19,318 bases of DNA, from contig DHHV01000119.1 in NCBI GenBank assembly GCA_002403455.1, positions 3,091 to 22,408 of the forward strand, given 5' to 3'. A model generated the notes under the pieces. It was not told where the DNA came from, ran no database searches, and saw only the letters and a program-made list of their open reading frames with translations. Position 1 is the stretch's first letter. Each line of letters opens with the position of its first letter. Below are positions 16,696 through 19,318 of this stretch, in pieces. A program made the position numbers and the translations under genes. This DNA is from Hyphomonadaceae bacterium UBA4763 (GTDB lineage Bacteria; Pseudomonadota; Alphaproteobacteria; Caulobacterales; Aquidulcibacteraceae).

Positions 16696-16751
16696 GCCTT
16701 TTCCTTCATCGCTGGGGGCGCGTCGGCGGCGCGCCGGTCGGTTCTACTCTG

Positions 16752-16765
16752 TCACATGGGTGTGA
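16752..16765. promoter_or_regulatory. TCACA-N4-TGTGA dyad over the clpB -10 element
   Basis: TCACA (16752-16756) and TGTGA (16761-16765) form a perfect 5+5 inverted repeat that overlaps the -10 box of the clpB heat-shock promoter. Part of the same sequence reads CTGTCAC (16749-16755) on the plus strand, and another CTGTCAC occurs on the minus strand at 16862-16868. A repressor or response-regulator site is possible but not shown. Confidence 0.3.
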
Positions 16766-16782
16766 TATTTGCGCCACTCAAG
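16754..16782 (-). promoter_or_regulatory. Heat-shock (sigma-32/RpoH) promoter of clpB
   Basis: On the minus strand, CTTGAGT (16782-16776) is the -35 element and ACCCATGT (16761-16754) the -10 element, with 14 bases between. The RpoH consensus is CTTGAAA, 13-17 bases, CCCCATNT: matches are 5 of 7 and 7 of 8. It would start transcription about 50 bases ahead of the clpB ATG. ClpB is a classical RpoH target, so context agrees. Confidence 0.8.
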
Positions 16783-16792
16783 CCCTGCAACA

Positions 16793-16836
16793 GCTTGCGC
16801 CGATGGGCGCGCGTTGGCGCCGCTGCTGGCGCAAGC
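16793..16836. repeat. Inverted repeat in the clpB/histidine kinase divergent region
   Basis: GCTTGCGCC (16793-16801) and GGCGCAAGC (16828-16836) are perfect complements separated by 26 bases, which contain a further GGCGCC palindrome. It lies just upstream of the clpB -35 box. It may fold as a cruciform or hairpin, or be a regulator site; GC-rich sequence makes chance pairs common. Confidence 0.35.
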
Positions 16837-16943
16837 CAGACATGCGCGCACAGCCGAATGCGTGACAGTTTTTCAGATGAATTCTTAACGCCAAAGCAAG
16901 ACCGCGCCGGTAGATAAGGGCGACTAACCACAAGCGGGCGTGG

Positions 16944-18575
16944 ATGAGCGACGATAAAAAGATCGCGGTAAGCTATGTGCGGCCGATCGCGCCTGATGCG
17001 ACGGGCCAAGCCGCTTATGATCGTTTCGCCGCCGATCCCGATTTGCTGTTGCTCCCAGTCATCGACCAAGGCGTTCCGGTTGGTCTGATCTCGCGCACCA
17101 AATTCTTGATGAAATTTGCCGATCGCTTTGGCCATGCGTTGTACGCCAAGCGCCCGGTCAGTTTCGTCATGCAAGCCAATCCCATGATCGTGCGGGCCGA
17201 TTCCTCGATCTCGGATTTGGCGGCGGAGATCCTCGAATTCGGTTCCGGCGCCCTGCTCGACGGCTTTTTGCTGGTCGACGCGCAAGCGCGCTATGTCGGG
17301 GTTGGCACGGCGCTGGATCTCTTGCGCGCCACCGCGCGCGATAACCGCGCCAAGGTCAACGAGTTGACCCGCAAAACCGCCGAGCTTGCGCAAGCCGAGG
17401 CCAAGGCCCAAGCCGCTGCGATCGCCAAGGGTCAATTCCTGGCGACGATGAGCCATGAAATTCGTACGCCCCTCAATGGCATTTTGGGCCTCGCCAATGT
17501 GTTGGCCAAGCAAAACTTGTCGCCCGAAGGCGCGGACATGCTGCGCTCGATCGAAAATTCGGGCGATCTGTTGCTGCGCTTGCTCTCTGACGTGCTGGAT
17601 TATTCAAAGATCGAAGCGGGCAAGCTCGACATCGCCGAAGGCGAAACCGATTTACAGCGCCTCGCGGCCGAAACGCACGCCATGTTCGCGCCGCAGGCCG
17701 CGCAAAAAGGCCTCGATTTTCTGCTCGATTACGAGCCGAACCTGCCTCCCCTGATCCGCGCTGACGGCATGCGCTTGCGCCAGATCGTGCTCAATCTCGT
17801 TGGCAACGCGGTGAAGTTTACCGCATCGGGGCGTGTGAAAACCCATTTTGCGCGCTGCGCGCTGAATGGCGCCCCTGCTTTGTGCGTGACGATTTCCGAT
17901 ACCGGCATCGGCGTGCCGACGGAGTTGCAACCGCAGCTGTTCTCACCCTTCGCGCAAGGCGATTCCTCGACGACGCGCAATTTCGGCGGTTCGGGGCTCG
18001 GTCTAGCGATCTGCAAACGCCTCGTCAATTTGATGGGCGGCGATATTGGCTATGCGCCGGAATTGGGCCACGGTTCGCGCTTTTATTTTCGTATTCCCTT
18101 GCAGGCGATCGAAAAGTCGCCCGGTTTGCCTGCCGCCGCCGTCAACGCGGACCCGCGTGATCTAGCTGACTTAAAGCTGCGCGCGTTGGTGGCCGAAGAC
18201 AATGTCGTCAACCAGATGGTCATCGCCAAAATGCTGGAGGCGATCGGTCTGCGGTGCGACATTGTCGGCGACGGCTATGCGGCGTTGCGCCGCCTGGATG
18301 AAGCCGCGTTCGACCTCGTCCTGCTCGACATGAATATGCCCGGTCTCGACGGGCTCGACACCATCAAGACCATCCGTGCGCGGACTGACGCCCAAGCGCA
18401 TATTCCAGCGCTCGTGGTGACAGCTTGCGCCATGCCGGGCGATCGCGAGCGCCTGATCGCCGCCGGCTTTGACGCTTATGTCGAAAAACCGATCCGCCCG
18501 GCTTTGCTGCGCCAAGCCATCGTCGACGCCATCGAGGCGCGCCGGAAGGTCGCGATCGCCAAAACAGCCGCCTAG
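16944..18575 (+). CDS. Soluble hybrid histidine kinase with CBS-pair-like input and receiver domain
   Basis: A 543-residue cytoplasmic signalling kinase; no transmembrane segment is visible. Residues about 1-125 look like a CBS-domain pair (LLLPVIDQGVPVGLISRTKF, then PVSFVMQANPMIVRADSSI and GFLLVDAQARYVGVGTALDLL), of the kind also found in front of GGDEF/EAL proteins. An Ala/Glu/Lys coiled coil (about 128-163) leads to the HisKA domain with H171 in MSHEIRTPLNG. The ATPase domain has the N box LNLVGNAVKFT (N288), DTGIG and GGSGLGLAI. The receiver domain (about 410-530) has acidic VAEDN, phospho-acceptor D462 in LLDMNMPGLDG and K515 in YVEKP. All catalytic residues are present. With no output domain, it probably passes phosphate to an unlinked partner. 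The ribosome site before the ATG is weak. It diverges from clpB and precedes a sensor-like membrane protein gene. Confidence 0.92.
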   Translation: MSDDKKIAVSYVRPIAPDATGQAAYDRFAADPDLLLLPVIDQGVPVGLISRTKFLMKFADRFGHALYAKRPVSFVMQANPMIVRADSSISDLAAEILEFGSGALLDGFLLVDAQARYVGVGTALDLLRATARDNRAKVNELTRKTAELAQAEAKAQAAAIAKGQFLATMSHEIRTPLNGILGLANVLAKQNLSPEGADMLRSIENSGDLLLRLLSDVLDYSKIEAGKLDIAEGETDLQRLAAETHAMFAPQAAQKGLDFLLDYEPNLPPLIRADGMRLRQIVLNLVGNAVKFTASGRVKTHFARCALNGAPALCVTISDTGIGVPTELQPQLFSPFAQGDSSTTRNFGGSGLGLAICKRLVNLMGGDIGYAPELGHGSRFYFRIPLQAIEKSPGLPAAAVNADPRDLADLKLRALVAEDNVVNQMVIAKMLEAIGLRCDIVGDGYAALRRLDEAAFDLVLLDMNMPGLDGLDTIKTIRARTDAQAHIPALVVTACAMPGDRERLIAAGFDAYVEKPIRPALLRQAIVDAIEARRKVAIAKTAA

Positions 18576-18579
18576 TCGT

Positions 18580-18598
18580 AATACTTTGGCAATACTTT
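18580..18598 (+). repeat. Direct repeat AATACTTT x2 at 11-bp spacing
   Basis: AATACTTT at 18580-18587 and again at 18591-18598, separated by GGC, starting four bases after the kinase stop codon. The region is A/T-rich against a GC-rich background. It could be a tandem site for a regulator of the downstream gene. Only the repeat itself is seen. Confidence 0.4.
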
Positions 18599-18610
18599 TA
18601 CTTCGCGGAT

Positions 18611-18629
18611 TTTGCAAGTGTTTAACCAT
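18611..18629 (+). promoter_or_regulatory. CtrA-like half-site upstream of the membrane sensor gene
   Basis: TTAACCAT (18622-18629) resembles the conserved half of the alphaproteobacterial CtrA site (TTAA-N7-TTAAC). The upstream half at the right distance reads TTTG (18611-18614), a two-of-four match. CtrA often controls motility and chemotaxis genes, which would fit a chemoreceptor downstream. The match is weak. Confidence 0.25.
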
Positions 18630-18700
18630 TATCTGTTTTAAAGCCGCTGTTCTATCGGCAGATCGAGCCACATCAAATGGGTATGGACGGGAGCACCAAA

Positions 18701-19318
18701 ATGAACATCCGACAAATGAAGAATTGGCCGTTCGTCTATAAATTCATGGCGCCGGCCGCCATCGGCGTGCTCGCCATCGGGGGGTTGACGGTGTTTGGCG
18801 CCGGGCTCATCGGCGATCAAACGCGGCGCGTCGAGCAGATCGCTGCAGTTGAACTGAGCGCCGCGGTTCGTTTTGCTGCAATTGACTCCAGCGCGCGTCA
18901 AATCAATGCCGATCTCTACAGAACGCTGACCAATAAAACTTTGGACTCGACCTATCCGGCGGCCGGCGAGATTACGGCGCTCAACGAGCGGGTCGTGGCG
19001 CTGAAAACCGATCTCGAGGACATGAAGGAGCGCGTCACTTCGGATGCGCAAATGACCCAATTGGAAGCCATGGCCAGCAATCTGGGGTCCTATGGCGACG
19101 CGCTGGGGTTCGTTGCCGAATTGATCGACGTTGACGCGTCCAGCGTGCCTGGCTTCCTTGCCGACTTCGACTCCTCTTTCGCCGAAATCGCCAAGAGCGC
19201 CGAAGCCCTCGTCAAAGACGTCACCAATTCGGCGGAGGCCGAAGCCGCCGACGCCGCTGGCGCCGCCGCAGGCGCCGTCACGGGACTTGCCATCGGCGCC
19301 GCCCTCGCGGCGCTGGTC
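18701..19318 (+). CDS. Membrane sensor protein, probable methyl-accepting chemotaxis protein (partial, C-terminus beyond right edge)
   Basis: 206 N-terminal residues run open to the window edge. A short positive N-terminus (MNIRQMKNWPFVYKF) is followed by a first transmembrane helix (MAPAAIGVLAIGGLTVFGAG, about 16-35). A periplasmic, mostly helical region (about 36-180) follows, of four-helix-bundle type, with coiled-coil stretches such as ITALNERVVALKTDLEDMKE. A second membrane helix begins at the edge (AAGAVTGLAIGAALAALV). This layout is that of a chemoreceptor (4HB sensor), but the HAMP and signalling domains are not in view, so a histidine kinase or a GGDEF protein is possible. In-frame ATGs also occur at 18677 and 18683; 18701 is chosen because GGGAG lies seven bases upstream. 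It follows the hybrid kinase by 125 bases. Confidence 0.7.
   Translation, partial: MNIRQMKNWPFVYKFMAPAAIGVLAIGGLTVFGAGLIGDQTRRVEQIAAVELSAAVRFAAIDSSARQINADLYRTLTNKTLDSTYPAAGEITALNERVVALKTDLEDMKERVTSDAQMTQLEAMASNLGSYGDALGFVAELIDVDASSVPGFLADFDSSFAEIAKSAEALVKDVTNSAEAEAADAAGAAAGAVTGLAIGAALAALV

Noticed and set aside
1..19318. CRISPR array, tRNA, rRNA, insertion sequence or prophage genes
   Set aside because: No spaced repeat array, cloverleaf, rRNA-like stretch, transposase or integrase motif was seen anywhere in the window.

Overview
The window looks like chromosomal DNA of an alphaproteobacterium. It is GC-rich, the coding density is high, and the housekeeping genes (DnaX, YbaB, MtaB, FtsY, ClpB) have alphaproteobacterial character, for example a DnaX without the zinc-binding cysteines and the tight mtaB-ftsY pair. 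I cannot fix the order or genus from sequence alone. No tRNA, rRNA, CRISPR array, insertion sequence, integrase or other sign of a mobile island was found.

Layout. Positions 1-2864 are on the minus strand: an aromatic acyl-CoA synthetase of the feruloyl-CoA synthase type, cut by the left edge, lies downstream of a CoA-acylating methylmalonate-semialdehyde dehydrogenase (mmsA). A 254-bp divergent region with unusual repeats (three GTCAC/CTCAC elements exactly 11 bp apart, a 7+7 dyad and a hairpin) separates mmsA from a 1510-residue serine-protease autotransporter (3119-7651, plus). That gene ends at a clear rho-independent terminator. A PlsC-type lysophospholipid acyltransferase follows (7776-8672, plus).

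Positions 8718-11488 are a minus-strand cluster read in the order glutathione S-transferase, dnaX, ybaB. Diverging from it, mtaB and ftsY (11737-14078, plus) overlap by one base. FtsY converges on clpB (14098-16695, minus), which has a convincing heat-shock sigma-32 promoter upstream. Diverging from clpB is a soluble hybrid histidine kinase with a CBS-pair-like input region (16944-18575, plus). After an AT-rich 125-bp spacer comes the N-terminal part of a membrane protein with a periplasmic helical sensor domain (18701 to the right edge), probably a chemoreceptor or another transmembrane signalling protein.

How the parts relate. Most of the window is core metabolism, translation/tRNA modification, membrane targeting, replication and protein quality control. 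The accessory-looking parts are the autotransporter protease and the signalling pair at the right end. I see no multi-gene system that is clearly new. The items most worth following are the autotransporter, which carries a duplicated passenger module, and its repeat-rich upstream region.
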